37,275 nt of DNA from DSUN01 sp035527715 (GTDB lineage Bacteria; Planctomycetota; PUPC01; DSUN01). Both the position numbers and the translations under genes were made by a program. The DNA is taken from the NCBI GenBank assembly GCA_035527715.1, contig DATKZY010000216.1, positions 1-37,275 of the forward strand. The letters are read 5' to 3'. Below the pieces are notes generated by a model that had not been told where the DNA came from, did no database searches, and saw only the letters and a list, made by a program, of their open reading frames with translations. Of the stretch, positions 21,294-29,958 are shown in pieces; position 1 is the stretch's first letter, and every line of letters starts with the position of its first letter.

Positions 21294-23135
21294 GTGAGTG
21301 GAACCATCAAGGTGACCTTCGAGCCGGAGGGCAAGGCGGCCTACGTGCTGCCCGGCAGCCTGGTGCTCGAGGCCGCGGCACGCGCCGGCATCATCGTGGA
21401 CACGCCCTGCGGGGGACGCGGCACGTGCGGGAAGTGCCGCGTGGTGGTCCGCGACGGGTGCGCGGCGCCTACAGCCACGGAGCGCCGGCTGCTGAAGCCC
21501 AAGGAGCTGGCCAGCGGCGTCCGCCTCGCGTGCCAGGCCAAGCTCGTGCGCGAGACGGCGATCACGGTGCCCGACGCCTCGCGGTTCTTCGAGCAGCGGA
21601 TCCTCACGACGGGCGTGCGGCGGGTCACCCGGCTCTGCCCGGCCGTGGCCAAGCGGGCCGCGCGCGTGGCGGAGCCGACGCTCGACGCGGCGCGCGCGGA
21701 CGCCGATCGCGTGCTCGACGCTCTGGGCAGCGCCGGGCGCCGCCTCGACCTGGGGGCTGCGCGTCAGCTCCCCGCGGCTCTCCGTGCCGCCGACCACCAG
21801 ATCACCGCGGTGCTCCACGGCGACGACGTGATCGCCTTCGAGCCGGGCGACACGACCGGGCGGTGCTTCGGGGCCGCCTTCGACATCGGCACGACCACCG
21901 TCGTCGGCTCGCTCCTCGACCTCACGACCGGGCACGAAGTGGCCCTGGGCGCCCGCACGAACCCCCAGGTGGCCTTCGGCGATGATGTGGTGGCTCGCAT
22001 CACCTGCGCGACCGAGGGCGACGGCCTGCGCGAGCTTCAGGCGAAGATCGTCGAGTGCATCAACGACATCCTCGGCGAGATGGCGGCCAAGGCGGGCATC
22101 GCGCGCGAGGCGATCTACGAGATGACCACCGTGGGCAACACCACGATGAACCATCTGCTCCTCGGCCTCGACCCGCGCCACATCGCCCAGATGCCCTTCC
22201 CGGCCGCAGTTCGTGGCAGCCTCACCGTGCCGGCGGCGGAACTGGGCATCGCCATTCACCCGCGGGGCCGCGTCTACACGATGCCCAACATCGCCGGCTT
22301 CGTGGGCGGCGACACGGTGGGCGTCATCCTGGCCGCCGACCTGCCGGCCCGCCGCAAGCCCACGCTGGCCGTGGACATCGGGACGAACGGCGAGATGGTG
22401 CTGGGCACCCGCAAGCGCCTGGTGGCCTGCTCGACCGCGGCCGGCCCCGCCTTCGAGGGCGCGCGCATCCGCTTCGGCATGCGGGCCGCCGACGGCGCGA
22501 TCGAGCAGGTGCGCTTCGGCGACGACGTGGAGACGAGCGTCGTCGGCGACGCGCCGCCCCGCGGCCTCTGCGGCTCCGCCCTCATTGACGCCCTGGCCGA
22601 GCTGCTCCGCGCCGGCATCCTCGAGCCCAGCGGGCGCCTCCGCGGCCCCGGCGACCTGCCGCGCAGGCTCCCCAAGGCCATCCGCCGCCGCGTCGTGCCC
22701 GGCGAGCGCGGCAACGACTTCGTCCTCGCCGACCGGGCCGAGACGAGCCTCGGGGAGCCGATCCTCCTGACCCAGGCCGACATCCGCCAGGTCCAGCTTG
22801 CCAAGGGCGCCATCCGGGCCGGCATCGAAGTCCTCAAGAAGCACCTGGGCGTGGACGACGCGGGCATAGACGCCATCCTGCTCGCCGGCGGCTTTGGGAA
22901 CTTCATCCGCCGGCGCAACGCCCTCCGCATCGGCCTCCTGCCCCCCGTCGAGCACGAGCGCATCCACTTCATCGGCAACGCCGCTCTCGTCGGCGCCAAA
23001 ATGGTCCTCGCCTGCACCGACTACCGCGCCCAGGCCGAGGCCGTCTCGCGCGAAGTCGAGTACCTCGAGCTCGGCGGCCTGCCCGAGTTCCAGGCCCACT
23101 TCGCCGAAGCGATGCTCTTCCCCGAGAGCGACTGA
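21294..23135 (+). CDS. 2Fe-2S/ASKHA protein, corrinoid-activator (RACo)-like
   Basis: A 613-residue protein. The N-terminus is a plant-type ferredoxin domain with Cys39, Cys45, Cys48 and Cys80 (TPCGGRGTCGKC and RLACQA). After a linker comes an ASKHA (actin/Hsp70-like) ATPase part with AAFDIGTTTVVGSLLDL (Asp197), TVGNTTMNHLLLG, VDIGTNGEMVLGTRK (Asp361), GLCGSALIDALAEL and LLAGGFGNFIRR. This order matches the DUF4445/RACo family, which uses ATP to re-reduce cobalt in corrinoid proteins. No corrinoid protein or methyltransferase gene is in the window, so the partner is unknown. The GTG start has AGGAGG 7 nt upstream. Confidence 0.88.
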   Translation: MSGTIKVTFEPEGKAAYVLPGSLVLEAAARAGIIVDTPCGGRGTCGKCRVVVRDGCAAPTATERRLLKPKELASGVRLACQAKLVRETAITVPDASRFFEQRILTTGVRRVTRLCPAVAKRAARVAEPTLDAARADADRVLDALGSAGRRLDLGAARQLPAALRAADHQITAVLHGDDVIAFEPGDTTGRCFGAAFDIGTTTVVGSLLDLTTGHEVALGARTNPQVAFGDDVVARITCATEGDGLRELQAKIVECINDILGEMAAKAGIAREAIYEMTTVGNTTMNHLLLGLDPRHIAQMPFPAAVRGSLTVPAAELGIAIHPRGRVYTMPNIAGFVGGDTVGVILAADLPARRKPTLAVDIGTNGEMVLGTRKRLVACSTAAGPAFEGARIRFGMRAADGAIEQVRFGDDVETSVVGDAPPRGLCGSALIDALAELLRAGILEPSGRLRGPGDLPRRLPKAIRRRVVPGERGNDFVLADRAETSLGEPILLTQADIRQVQLAKGAIRAGIEVLKKHLGVDDAGIDAILLAGGFGNFIRRRNALRIGLLPPVEHERIHFIGNAALVGAKMVLACTDYRAQAEAVSREVEYLELGGLPEFQAHFAEAMLFPESD

Positions 23136-23161
23136 GGCGGCAGCCGGCCGACGATCCGCAT

Positions 23162-23200
23162 CCTGAGGGAGTTGCCTCAGGGCACCGTTTCTGCTAGAGT
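23162..23200 (+). promoter_or_regulatory. hairpin and promoter ahead of DUF47-pit
   Basis: CCTGAGG and CCTCAGG (23162-23168, 23175-23181) form a hairpin after the previous gene. Overlapping it, TTGCCT (23172-23177), a 17-bp spacer and TAGAGT (23195-23200) make a probable promoter for the phosphate genes. Confidence 0.5.
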
Positions 23201-23269
23201 TATTGGGCATCGCCCCTTCGGTTGCATCCGCAGTTGGGTCCCGCGGTCCAGCGGTTCGGAGACGTGGCA

Positions 23270-23944
23270 ATGAGCCTGATCGGCGAACTGTTCGGGAAGT
23301 CGCCTTTTGGCCCCCTCGTCGAGCACGCCAAGAAGGTGAACGAGTGCGTGAAGCTCGTGCGGCCCCTGCTCGAGGCCTGCGTGCGCGAGGACTGGGAGGG
23401 CATCCACCGGCTCCAGGACGCCGTGACGAAGCTGGAGTACGAGGCGGACGTGGTGAAGCACGAGATCCGCGACCACCTGACGCGGCGGTACTTCCTGCCT
23501 GTCGCGCGGGAGGACCTGGACCGCTACCTGCACAGCCAGGACGAGATCGCCGATTCGGCCCAGGACTTCGCCGTGGTGCTGATCCTGCGCAACACGAAGA
23601 TCCACCCGGAGCTGGTCCAGGAGTTCTCCGACTTCGTGGACCAGATCGTCCTGGTGAGCGAGACGCTGACGAATGCGGCTCAGGAGATGGATTTGCTGGC
23701 CGAGACCTCGTTCGGCGGCGCCGAGGCCGACAGCGTGCTCAAGAAGATCAGCGGCTTGGGCGAGGGCGAGTGGAAGGCCGACCGCATGCAGCGCAAGCTC
23801 GGCCAGCACATCTACCGGCTGGAGAAGGAGCTTGACCCCATCACGATCAGCTTCTACGAGAAGATGCTGCGGTCGCTGAGCGGCATCGCCAACGCGGCGG
23901 AGAACACGGGAGACATGTTGCGGGCGATGATCGTGAAGAGCTAA
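23270..23944 (+). CDS. DUF47 family (TIGR00153) Pit accessory protein
   Basis: A 224-residue all-helical protein of the DUF47/TIGR00153 family, related to PhoU. It shows SLIGELFGKSPFGPLVEH, KLVRPLLEACVREDWEG, AVTKLEYEADVVKHEIRDHL, FLPVAREDLDRYLHSQDEIAD and the terminal ISFYEKMLRSLSGIANAAENTG. In many bacteria it is encoded directly before a Pit-type phosphate transporter and probably controls it. That order is seen here, with pit starting 46 bp downstream. The start at 23270 has GGAG 8 nt upstream. Confidence 0.9.
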   Translation: MSLIGELFGKSPFGPLVEHAKKVNECVKLVRPLLEACVREDWEGIHRLQDAVTKLEYEADVVKHEIRDHLTRRYFLPVAREDLDRYLHSQDEIADSAQDFAVVLILRNTKIHPELVQEFSDFVDQIVLVSETLTNAAQEMDLLAETSFGGAEADSVLKKISGLGEGEWKADRMQRKLGQHIYRLEKELDPITISFYEKMLRSLSGIANAAENTGDMLRAMIVKS

Positions 23945-23990
23945 TGTCGGCGCCCCGAGCGGCTGCCGGCGAAAGGGTCTGGGGAACGCG

Positions 23991-25304
23991 ATGGAGTGGC
24001 TGGTCGCCGGGAGCGTGGTGCTCCTGTGCCTGTATATGGCGTGGACGATTGGCGCGAACGACGTGGCGAACTCGATGGGTGCGGCCGTGGGGTCGGGGTG
24101 CATCACGATTCGCCAGGCCCTCGTGATCGCCGCCATCTTCGAGTTCGCCGGCGCCGTGCTCGTCGGCTCGGACGTCACCGACACGATCCGCAAGGGGATC
24201 GTGGAGCCCAGCGCCCTGGCGAAGAGCCCCGAGGTGCTGTGCCTGGGCATGGCGTGTGCCCTGCTGGCCTCAGCGCTCTGGCTCCACGTCGCCACGTGGA
24301 TGGGCATGCCCGTCTCCACCACGCACTCCATCGTCGGCGCCGTCGCCGGCTTCGGCGTCGTCGCTGCGGGCATCCAGGCCGTCCACTGGGGCAAGATCGT
24401 CAGCATCGTCGCGAGCTGGTTCATCTCGCCCATCGCCGGCCTGGTCCTCGGATACATCATCTTCAAGTTCATCCTGCGGTCGGTCCTCACCAGGGCGCAG
24501 CCGGTGGTCGCGGCGAGCAACGTCGCCCCGATCATCGTGTTCCTCACCACGCTCGTGCTCGCCATGGCCACGCTCTACGACGGGATGAAGAACTTGCTCA
24601 AGCCGGGCGGCGCGCTCGCCGCCTGGGCCACCGGCAGCCGCGCCATCGCGGCCGCGGTCGTGGTCAGCCTGGTGTGCGCCGGGGCCACGTGGCTCCTCCT
24701 CCGCCGCAGGGCACAGGCCCAGGCCGGGCTGCCCCTGGCCGATCAACTGCGCCGCGTCGAGCGCCTCTTCATTCCCCTCGCCGTCATGGCCGCCTGCTCG
24801 GTATCGTTCGCCCACGGGGCCAACGACGTGGCGAACGCCGTCGGCCCCCTGGCCGCGGTGGTGGACCTCCTGAAGCACGGCGTAGTGCGGAAGGAGGTGC
24901 CCGTGCCGCTCTGGATCCTGGGCCTGGGCGGGGTGGGCATCGTGCTCGGCCTGGCCACCTACGGCTACACGGTGATGCGCACGATCGGCAAGGAGATCAC
25001 CGAGATCACCCCGTCGCGTGCCGTGGCCGCGGGCATCGCCACGGCGGCCACTGTGCTCACCTGCACGCGGATGGGCCTGCCCGTCTCCACCTCCCACTGC
25101 GTCGTCGGCGCGGTCCTCGGCGTGGGGCTGGCCCGCGGCCTGGGCGCCGTCAACCGCCGCGTCGTCCGCAACATCTGCGGCTCCTGGCTCGCCACCGTCC
25201 CCGCCGCCGCGGGGATGGCCATGCTCCTCTTCGTCCTCGGCCACTACTTCGGGGTGGACGTCTTCCTCAAGCAGCTCATGCCCGCCCTGCCCCCCGCTCC
25301 CTGA
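23991..25304 (+). CDS. pit: Pit-type inorganic phosphate transporter
   Basis: A 437-residue protein with about ten membrane segments and the two inverted PiT signature repeats: WTIGANDVANSMGAAVGSG near the N-terminus and SFAHGANDVANAVGPLAAVV in the second half. MPVSTTHSIVGAVAGFG and LPVSTSHCVVGAVLGVG are matching second motifs. The family imports phosphate (often as a metal-phosphate complex) with protons or sodium. It forms an operon with the DUF47 gene. It ends 30 bp from the convergent GH36 gene, with no clear terminator between them. Confidence 0.95.
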   Translation: MEWLVAGSVVLLCLYMAWTIGANDVANSMGAAVGSGCITIRQALVIAAIFEFAGAVLVGSDVTDTIRKGIVEPSALAKSPEVLCLGMACALLASALWLHVATWMGMPVSTTHSIVGAVAGFGVVAAGIQAVHWGKIVSIVASWFISPIAGLVLGYIIFKFILRSVLTRAQPVVAASNVAPIIVFLTTLVLAMATLYDGMKNLLKPGGALAAWATGSRAIAAAVVVSLVCAGATWLLLRRRAQAQAGLPLADQLRRVERLFIPLAVMAACSVSFAHGANDVANAVGPLAAVVDLLKHGVVRKEVPVPLWILGLGGVGIVLGLATYGYTVMRTIGKEITEITPSRAVAAGIATAATVLTCTRMGLPVSTSHCVVGAVLGVGLARGLGAVNRRVVRNICGSWLATVPAAAGMAMLLFVLGHYFGVDVFLKQLMPALPPAP

Positions 25305-25334
25305 GCGCTTCCCTGCTTCGTCTTGCTGGCGGCT

Positions 25335-27920
25335 TCACTTCGCGGCTTGCCCGGCGGCCTTGTAGGTGAGGGTGGCGACGCCGGGCCTGTCCGGGATGGC
25401 AACCAGCAGGCCCTCGTCCAGCAAGGCACGGCCGCTGAGCCGAACGGGCTTGTTCTCGTCGAGGTTGGTGACGGTGTACTCGGCGGCGGGGTCGAGGCCG
25501 CGGAGGCGGAAGCGGGCGGCCTCGTAGAGGCTGTCGGGCCGGCGGAACGCCTGGACGACGCCCTCGCCCGGCGGCGGACCGTCGAATTGCCAGGCCATCC
25601 ACACGCTGTTGTCGAGGCTGTAGCTGGTCAGCGGATAGAAGTCGCCGTAGTAGTGCTTGCTCACCTCGCGCCACTGGGCGACGAGTTTGCGGAGCTTGTC
25701 GTAGTCAATCTCCTTCACGCGGAGGTCAATACCGCATCCGAGGCTCGGGGCAGCGTTGCTCCAGAAGGCATAGGGCTGGACAGGTGTCGCTCCGCCGCCG
25801 TAGTAGGGCGCGTTGTCGCAGGCCACCGTGCCCGTGCCGTGGTAGGGCAGCCAGAACGAGAGGCCGTAGGTCATCCCTTGGTGGCCCGTGGCCTCGAAGG
25901 CGTAGTCGCTGCGCCACAGGGGCACGGCGCGGCGCATGGTCTCCAGGTCGTTTCGCCGCCCGCCGCTCGCGCACGAGTCAATGAGCAGGTTCGGATGGCG
26001 CCGCAGCAGCTCGTCCCAATACGCCAGATAGCCGGTCACATGCTTGATCTCAGTGATGCCCTGGCGGTCGGGCGCGTCGTTGGCCCGCCAGTAGCCGAGG
26101 GGGTCGAAGTTGAAGTCCTGGCGATACAGGTCAATCCCCTGCTCCGTGATCAGCTTGTCCACGTGGTTGACCAGCCAGTTCCAGGCCTCGGGGTTCCCCA
26201 GGTAGAGGAGGCGGTTGCCGCCCGGCTTGCCGAGGAGCCATTCGGGGTGGTTTTTCGCGAGCCAGGTGCCGTCGGCGACCCGCTCGGGCTCGAACCACAC
26301 GACGATGCCCATGCCCTTGGCGTGGGCGTGGTCGCTGATCGGCTTGAGCCCCTTGGGGAAACGCTTCGGGTCCACCTCCCACGTGCCCACCTGCGGCCAG
26401 CCCTTCTCCTGAATGTACCAGCCGGCGTCCATCCACCAGTAGTCGAGCTTCAGCCCCTCCTCGAGGAAGCGGTTGATGAACATGATCTGGTTCTCGGTGT
26501 TGGCGTTGATCATCTCGTTGTAGGCGCGGGAGCTGGCGGCGACGAACTGCGGCGGCGGCAGCTTCCCGTTCGGCCTGGGCATCGAGTGGCCCATCATCCA
26601 GCGGCGCCAGAGATTCTGCGCGCGAATCCAATCGCCCCCCTTCCAGAACTGGAGGACCATGAGCGGCGAGCGGACCTCTTCGCCGGGAAGGAGCTTGAAG
26701 TGCGTCAGCTCCTGCCCCGCGCGGATGCGTAGCGTGGTGCCGCCGTTGCGGGCGAAGGTCGCCGCCCACTGCCCCGGCCAGCCGACGACGACGATCATGC
26801 CCTCCTTGTTCGCTGTAGGCGGGATGTCCCCATCCCGCGACCCCCATTCAATGTTGAAATAGGACCAATCTGTGTTGGTCGGCCTGCCGCCCGCCGCGGC
26901 GATGCGCTTCGTGGCGTTCGGCTTCAGCTCGGTCAGCAACGGCCCGTAGTCGCCCTTGCTGCACGGTGAGCCGACGGCGTGGTGGAGGAGGAACTCCTGC
27001 TTGCCGCCGCGGACGATCTGGGCATCGAGGGCCTGGATGTCGGCGAGGATCGGCGTATCGGCCTCGCCCGTGTTCCTGAAGTAGAGGGTCCACTCGACCG
27101 TGGGATAGTCACGGTACTCGATGGCGACGCAACGGAGGACGAGGCCGGTCTTCGGATCGGTCCAGGTGAGGGTGTGCTGGACTCGCCCCGGCCACTGGGC
27201 GGGGTCCTCAATCGGCCCCGATTCCCGCTTGAGTTCCCAGGTCGGCAGCAGCTCGGCGGACGCCTTGCCGCCGTAAGTGAACGAGAAGGGCGGCCCCGAG
27301 GCGGAAAGCCCCTGCTCCTCGATGAAGGGCAGGTCGCCGAGCCACACCTCCTTGCCATCGGCGAGGACGGCTTTCGCGTCCGCCCAGTCGCTCTGGTCGC
27401 ACGCGATGCCGTCGCCCGCGTTGCCGACCTCCAGGAGGAACTCCATCGCCCCGCCGAGGTCCACCGCCACGGGCACGGGAGCCATCCCCTCGCGGAGGAC
27501 GCCCGACTTGAATGCCTCCTTGCCGCCGATGCTCACCGAGAAGACCACGCTCCCCCGCCCGCCGCTCGTCTGGTCGTTCGAGTCCACACCCACGACCGCG
27601 GTGAATGCCTTCCCCGCCCCTGGCAGCCGCACGACCACCTTGCTCACCGCGTGGCAATAGAGGCCGCGGGTGAACTGCTTGCCGGCGAGGGTCAGCGGCC
27701 TCCCGCCGCGGCTGTTCCTGATCACAGGGTCATTGTTCGCCAGCACCAGCAGCCCCGGCTCGACCCGTTTGGCCGGCTCCGCTGCCTCGAATCGCGCCGC
27801 TGCCCATTGCCGCACCCTGGCCATCTCGTCGGACGTGGGCGTGAGACCACGGGCAAGTTGCGTGGCCATGATCATCAGAACTCCAAAGAGGAACGCGGAG
27901 CGCCAAAGGATGCGAGACAT
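25335..27920 (-). CDS. exported GH36-like alpha-galactosidase with NPCBM domain
   Basis: An 861-residue protein with a signal peptide (RSAFLFGVLMIMATQLARG). An NPCBM-like carbohydrate-binding domain spans about residues 55-190 (FTRGLYCHAVSKVVVRLP, VGVDSNDQTSGGRGSVVFSV). The GH36-like part has YWWMDAGWYIQEKGW, VVWFEPERVADGTWLAKNHPE, LYRQDFNFDP (likely nucleophile Asp602) and LLIDSCASGGRRND (likely acid/base Asp658). It probably releases terminal alpha-galactose outside the cytoplasm; substrate is inferred from family. Residues ~361-368 are encoded by a short palindrome. Confidence 0.88.
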   Translation of the reverse strand: MSRILWRSAFLFGVLMIMATQLARGLTPTSDEMARVRQWAAARFEAAEPAKRVEPGLLVLANNDPVIRNSRGGRPLTLAGKQFTRGLYCHAVSKVVVRLPGAGKAFTAVVGVDSNDQTSGGRGSVVFSVSIGGKEAFKSGVLREGMAPVPVAVDLGGAMEFLLEVGNAGDGIACDQSDWADAKAVLADGKEVWLGDLPFIEEQGLSASGPPFSFTYGGKASAELLPTWELKRESGPIEDPAQWPGRVQHTLTWTDPKTGLVLRCVAIEYRDYPTVEWTLYFRNTGEADTPILADIQALDAQIVRGGKQEFLLHHAVGSPCSKGDYGPLLTELKPNATKRIAAAGGRPTNTDWSYFNIEWGSRDGDIPPTANKEGMIVVVGWPGQWAATFARNGGTTLRIRAGQELTHFKLLPGEEVRSPLMVLQFWKGGDWIRAQNLWRRWMMGHSMPRPNGKLPPPQFVAASSRAYNEMINANTENQIMFINRFLEEGLKLDYWWMDAGWYIQEKGWPQVGTWEVDPKRFPKGLKPISDHAHAKGMGIVVWFEPERVADGTWLAKNHPEWLLGKPGGNRLLYLGNPEAWNWLVNHVDKLITEQGIDLYRQDFNFDPLGYWRANDAPDRQGITEIKHVTGYLAYWDELLRRHPNLLIDSCASGGRRNDLETMRRAVPLWRSDYAFEATGHQGMTYGLSFWLPYHGTGTVACDNAPYYGGGATPVQPYAFWSNAAPSLGCGIDLRVKEIDYDKLRKLVAQWREVSKHYYGDFYPLTSYSLDNSVWMAWQFDGPPPGEGVVQAFRRPDSLYEAARFRLRGLDPAAEYTVTNLDENKPVRLSGRALLDEGLLVAIPDRPGVATLTYKAAGQAAK
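26819..26838. repeat. short palindrome inside the GH36 gene
   Basis: GCGGGATG and CATCCCGC surround TCCC. It encodes SRDGDIPP in frame, within a segment (GSRDGDIPPTANKEG) that looks like a loop insertion. Confidence 0.55.
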
Positions 27921-28022
27921 GGCATCGCCTCTTTCATAGCACGAGCCGCCTCCCCGATAGCGATGAACTCATCCCCATGCTGTCACACTCATTTCCCAAT
28001 GCATGTGTCCAGGAACCACGGT

Positions 28023-29138
28023 TTACTCAACACTCCAGCCAAGCCTATTGAGGGGCAGAAACCGTAAGGGGACCGCGGAGGCCAGGATGGCCATCGAGGT
28101 AGCGAAGATGCGGCCGCCTTGGTCGCCCCACGCGCAGTGCGCGGGGTCAAATGACCCCAGAATGGGACGGCCCCGTGCATCTTCCTTCTCGGTCACCTGC
28201 GTGGTGAAGAAGACTGACCTGTGGACCTTCCTCCACGTTCTCCAATGATCACCATAGAGGCCGCCAACGCGTAACATGGTCAGCCCTGAGAACCAGCGGT
28301 AGTAGAGGTCGTTCTTCGCCTCCGCGGTCAGCCCGCCCTCCACGGGGTCCCCGCCCCGAGATTCCCGGTTCATAATCAGATCGGCCGCCTCTTGTGCTTT
28401 CCTGCTCCCCGCCTCGTCAGAGAGCAGACGGCAACATGCTATGGCGGCGAGTGAGCCGAGCGCACCCGTTCGGCTCGACTTGGCCGCGTCAGCCCCAGCC
28501 GTCTTGGCCTCGGCCAGATAGTCGCGCACTCGTTGAATGGAGGCGTCGGGGACTTTGAGCTTCGCCTGCATCCCCGACCGTAGGGCGAGGAATTGCCACG
28601 CCGTCACAATGACATCCGCATCTCGCCAGGCGCACGCTCCGCGATCCCCAAAGCCGCCGTGGACGGGCTGAACCTTGCAGATGTAATCCAACCCTCGCTG
28701 AGCCGCCTGCCCACGCGAGGCGACCCCGGCCATTATGTACGCCTCTGACAGCGCAAGGGTCGCCATTCCTTGTTCCTCGAACGACCGCCAGGGGAAGCTG
28801 CCATCGGGGCGCTGCTGGGTCTCGAGCCAATCGAGGCCCTTCGCCAATTGAGCGCGGAATCGGCCCCTCGTCTCCCAGAATCCCACGCTTTGCACGGAAA
28901 GGATGGCAAGGCTGGTTGCACCAATCGGGCCAAGCGTCTTCGCTCCCCACTTCCCCGCGTCCCAGCTTCCATCCGCCTCTTGGATCTTGACCAGCCAGTC
29001 GCACGCCACCACGGTCGGGTCAACGTTAGCTATGGTCTCGGCGGCGGTCGCGCGCTGGCCCCCGGTGCACGCGCCCAACGCCAGGAATGCCCAGATCGCC
29101 CCGGTGGCAACCCAGCGCGGCAGCCGATCAGCGTTCAT
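28023..29138 (-). CDS. lipoprotein with terpenoid-cyclase (alpha/alpha toroid) fold
   Basis: A 371-residue protein. The start at 29138 gives a lipoprotein signal (AIWAFLALGAC, lipobox LGAC). The mature part has repeats typical of the squalene cyclase/prenyltransferase alpha/alpha fold: KIQEADGSWDAGKWG, ETQQRPDGSFPWRSFEEQG, KVQPVHGGFGDRG and FDPAHCAWGDQGGR. The acidic DXDD catalytic motif of true squalene cyclases is not evident, so a binding or scaffold role is as likely as an enzyme. It is probably transcribed from 29206-29234 and its ATG overlaps the stop of a DMT-gene remnant. Confidence 0.75.
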   Translation of the reverse strand: MNADRLPRWVATGAIWAFLALGACTGGQRATAAETIANVDPTVVACDWLVKIQEADGSWDAGKWGAKTLGPIGATSLAILSVQSVGFWETRGRFRAQLAKGLDWLETQQRPDGSFPWRSFEEQGMATLALSEAYIMAGVASRGQAAQRGLDYICKVQPVHGGFGDRGACAWRDADVIVTAWQFLALRSGMQAKLKVPDASIQRVRDYLAEAKTAGADAAKSSRTGALGSLAAIACCRLLSDEAGSRKAQEAADLIMNRESRGGDPVEGGLTAEAKNDLYYRWFSGLTMLRVGGLYGDHWRTWRKVHRSVFFTTQVTEKEDARGRPILGSFDPAHCAWGDQGGRIFATSMAILASAVPLRFLPLNRLGWSVE

Positions 29139-29206
29139 GTTCCCTTGCCCCCAATCGAGAACGTGGCTATGCCAGCCGCGATAGCGGAGGCGAACTGCCA
29201 CTGCAA
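29135..29206 (-). pseudogene. 3' remnant of a DMT-transporter gene
   Basis: Read on the minus strand, the 23 codons before TGA at 29135-29137 give LQWQFASAIAAG then IATFSIGGKGT. The last 23 residues of the intact small DMT gene at 29953-30282 are LQYAAMLAIAAG then MAAFSIGGKVS. The two match without gaps at 14 of 23 residues. An upstream in-frame stop cuts the reading frame. The remnant now forms part of the leader of the lipoprotein gene, whose ATG overlaps its TGA. Confidence 0.7.
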
Positions 29207-29234
29207 TCATGGACCAAACCGTCCCTTGTGTCAA
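29206..29234 (-). promoter_or_regulatory. sigma-70 promoter for the cyclase-fold lipoprotein
   Basis: On the minus strand TTGACA (29229-29234), a 17-bp spacer and CATGAT (29206-29211). Its -10 lies at the edge of the DMT remnant. Confidence 0.6.
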
Positions 29235-29264
29235 CCTGTGCCGCGGACGCAATGCGAGGCGCCG

Positions 29265-29292
29265 TTGACATTCTGGCGTGTCCGCGTATACT
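29265..29292 (+). promoter_or_regulatory. sigma-70 promoter for DUF4160-DUF2442
   Basis: TTGACA, a 16-bp spacer and TATACT, about 88 bp ahead of the DUF4160 start. Confidence 0.75.
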
Positions 29293-29380
29293 TGGGAGTG
29301 TGGGACACCGTCGGGCAGAGCGGGGACGCATGTGAGTGCGCTCCGAGCCGTGGCTGCCCCTGACCCTTGAGGTCCCCGTG

Positions 29381-29650
29381 ATGCCTGTGCTCAGCACATT
29401 CTATGGGATCATCGTCTCGATGTACTTCGTGGACAATCGGCAACACAAACGACCGCACGTCCATGCCCGCTACCAGAGCCTGGAAGCCGTGGTCGGCATC
29501 CCAGAGGGAGATGTGCTGGCGGGGGAGATCCCGCGCCCGAAGATGCGCCTGGTGCAGGCTTGGGTCGAGATCCATAGGGACGAGTTGCTTGCCGATTGGG
29601 AGTTGGCGGTGGCGGGACGGAAGCCATACAAGATTGAGCCCCTGAAGTAG
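29381..29650 (+). CDS. DUF4160 domain protein
   Basis: An 89-residue protein. It opens MPVLSTFYGIIVSMYFVD, the standard start of DUF4160 proteins (FYGI.I.MYF.D), followed by KRPHVHARYQSLEAVVGI, DVLAGEIPRPKMRLVQAWV and IHRDELLADWELA. The start at 29381 matches the family length and has GAGGT 7 nt ahead; the 15-residue upstream extension is rejected. DUF4160 genes commonly sit beside DUF2442 genes, here 11 bp downstream, and the pair has been proposed as a toxin-antitoxin-like module. No catalytic motif is evident. Confidence 0.88.
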   Translation: MPVLSTFYGIIVSMYFVDNRQHKRPHVHARYQSLEAVVGIPEGDVLAGEIPRPKMRLVQAWVEIHRDELLADWELAVAGRKPYKIEPLK

Positions 29651-29661
29651 GAGCCCGAGAT

Positions 29662-29958
29662 ATGAACCCGCGCGTTCGGTCGGTCCGACCCCTGAAAGAC
29701 CATAGGCTCCGTCTAGAGTTCACGAACGGCGAGGTCGGGGTCTTCGACTGCGCGCCGCTTCTGGACTTTGGTGTTTTCCGCGAGTTGCGTGATCCTGCAT
29801 ACTTCCGCCAGGCTCGTGTCTTCCTCGAAACGGTCGCGTGGCCGCACGAGCAGGACATCTGTCCCGATACGCTCTACCTGGACAGCAAGAAGACGCGCAG
29901 GCCACGCTCGCCCGCCAAGCGCCCCCGGCGCGCCGCTCAGCCGGCCCGGCCCTCATGA
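29662..29958 (+). CDS. DUF2442 domain protein
   Basis: A 98-residue protein of the DUF2442 type: VRSVRPLKDHRLRLEFTNGE, VGVFDCAPLLDFGVFRELRD, VFLETVAWPHEQDICPDTLY. These small proteins are thought to bind nucleic acid or their partner. The C-terminal ~25 residues are basic and Ala/Arg/Pro-rich. It follows DUF4160 by 11 bp. Its TGA overlaps the stop of the convergent small DMT gene by 6 nt (TCATGA). Confidence 0.88.
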   Translation: MNPRVRSVRPLKDHRLRLEFTNGEVGVFDCAPLLDFGVFRELRDPAYFRQARVFLETVAWPHEQDICPDTLYLDSKKTRRPRSPAKRPRRAAQPARPS

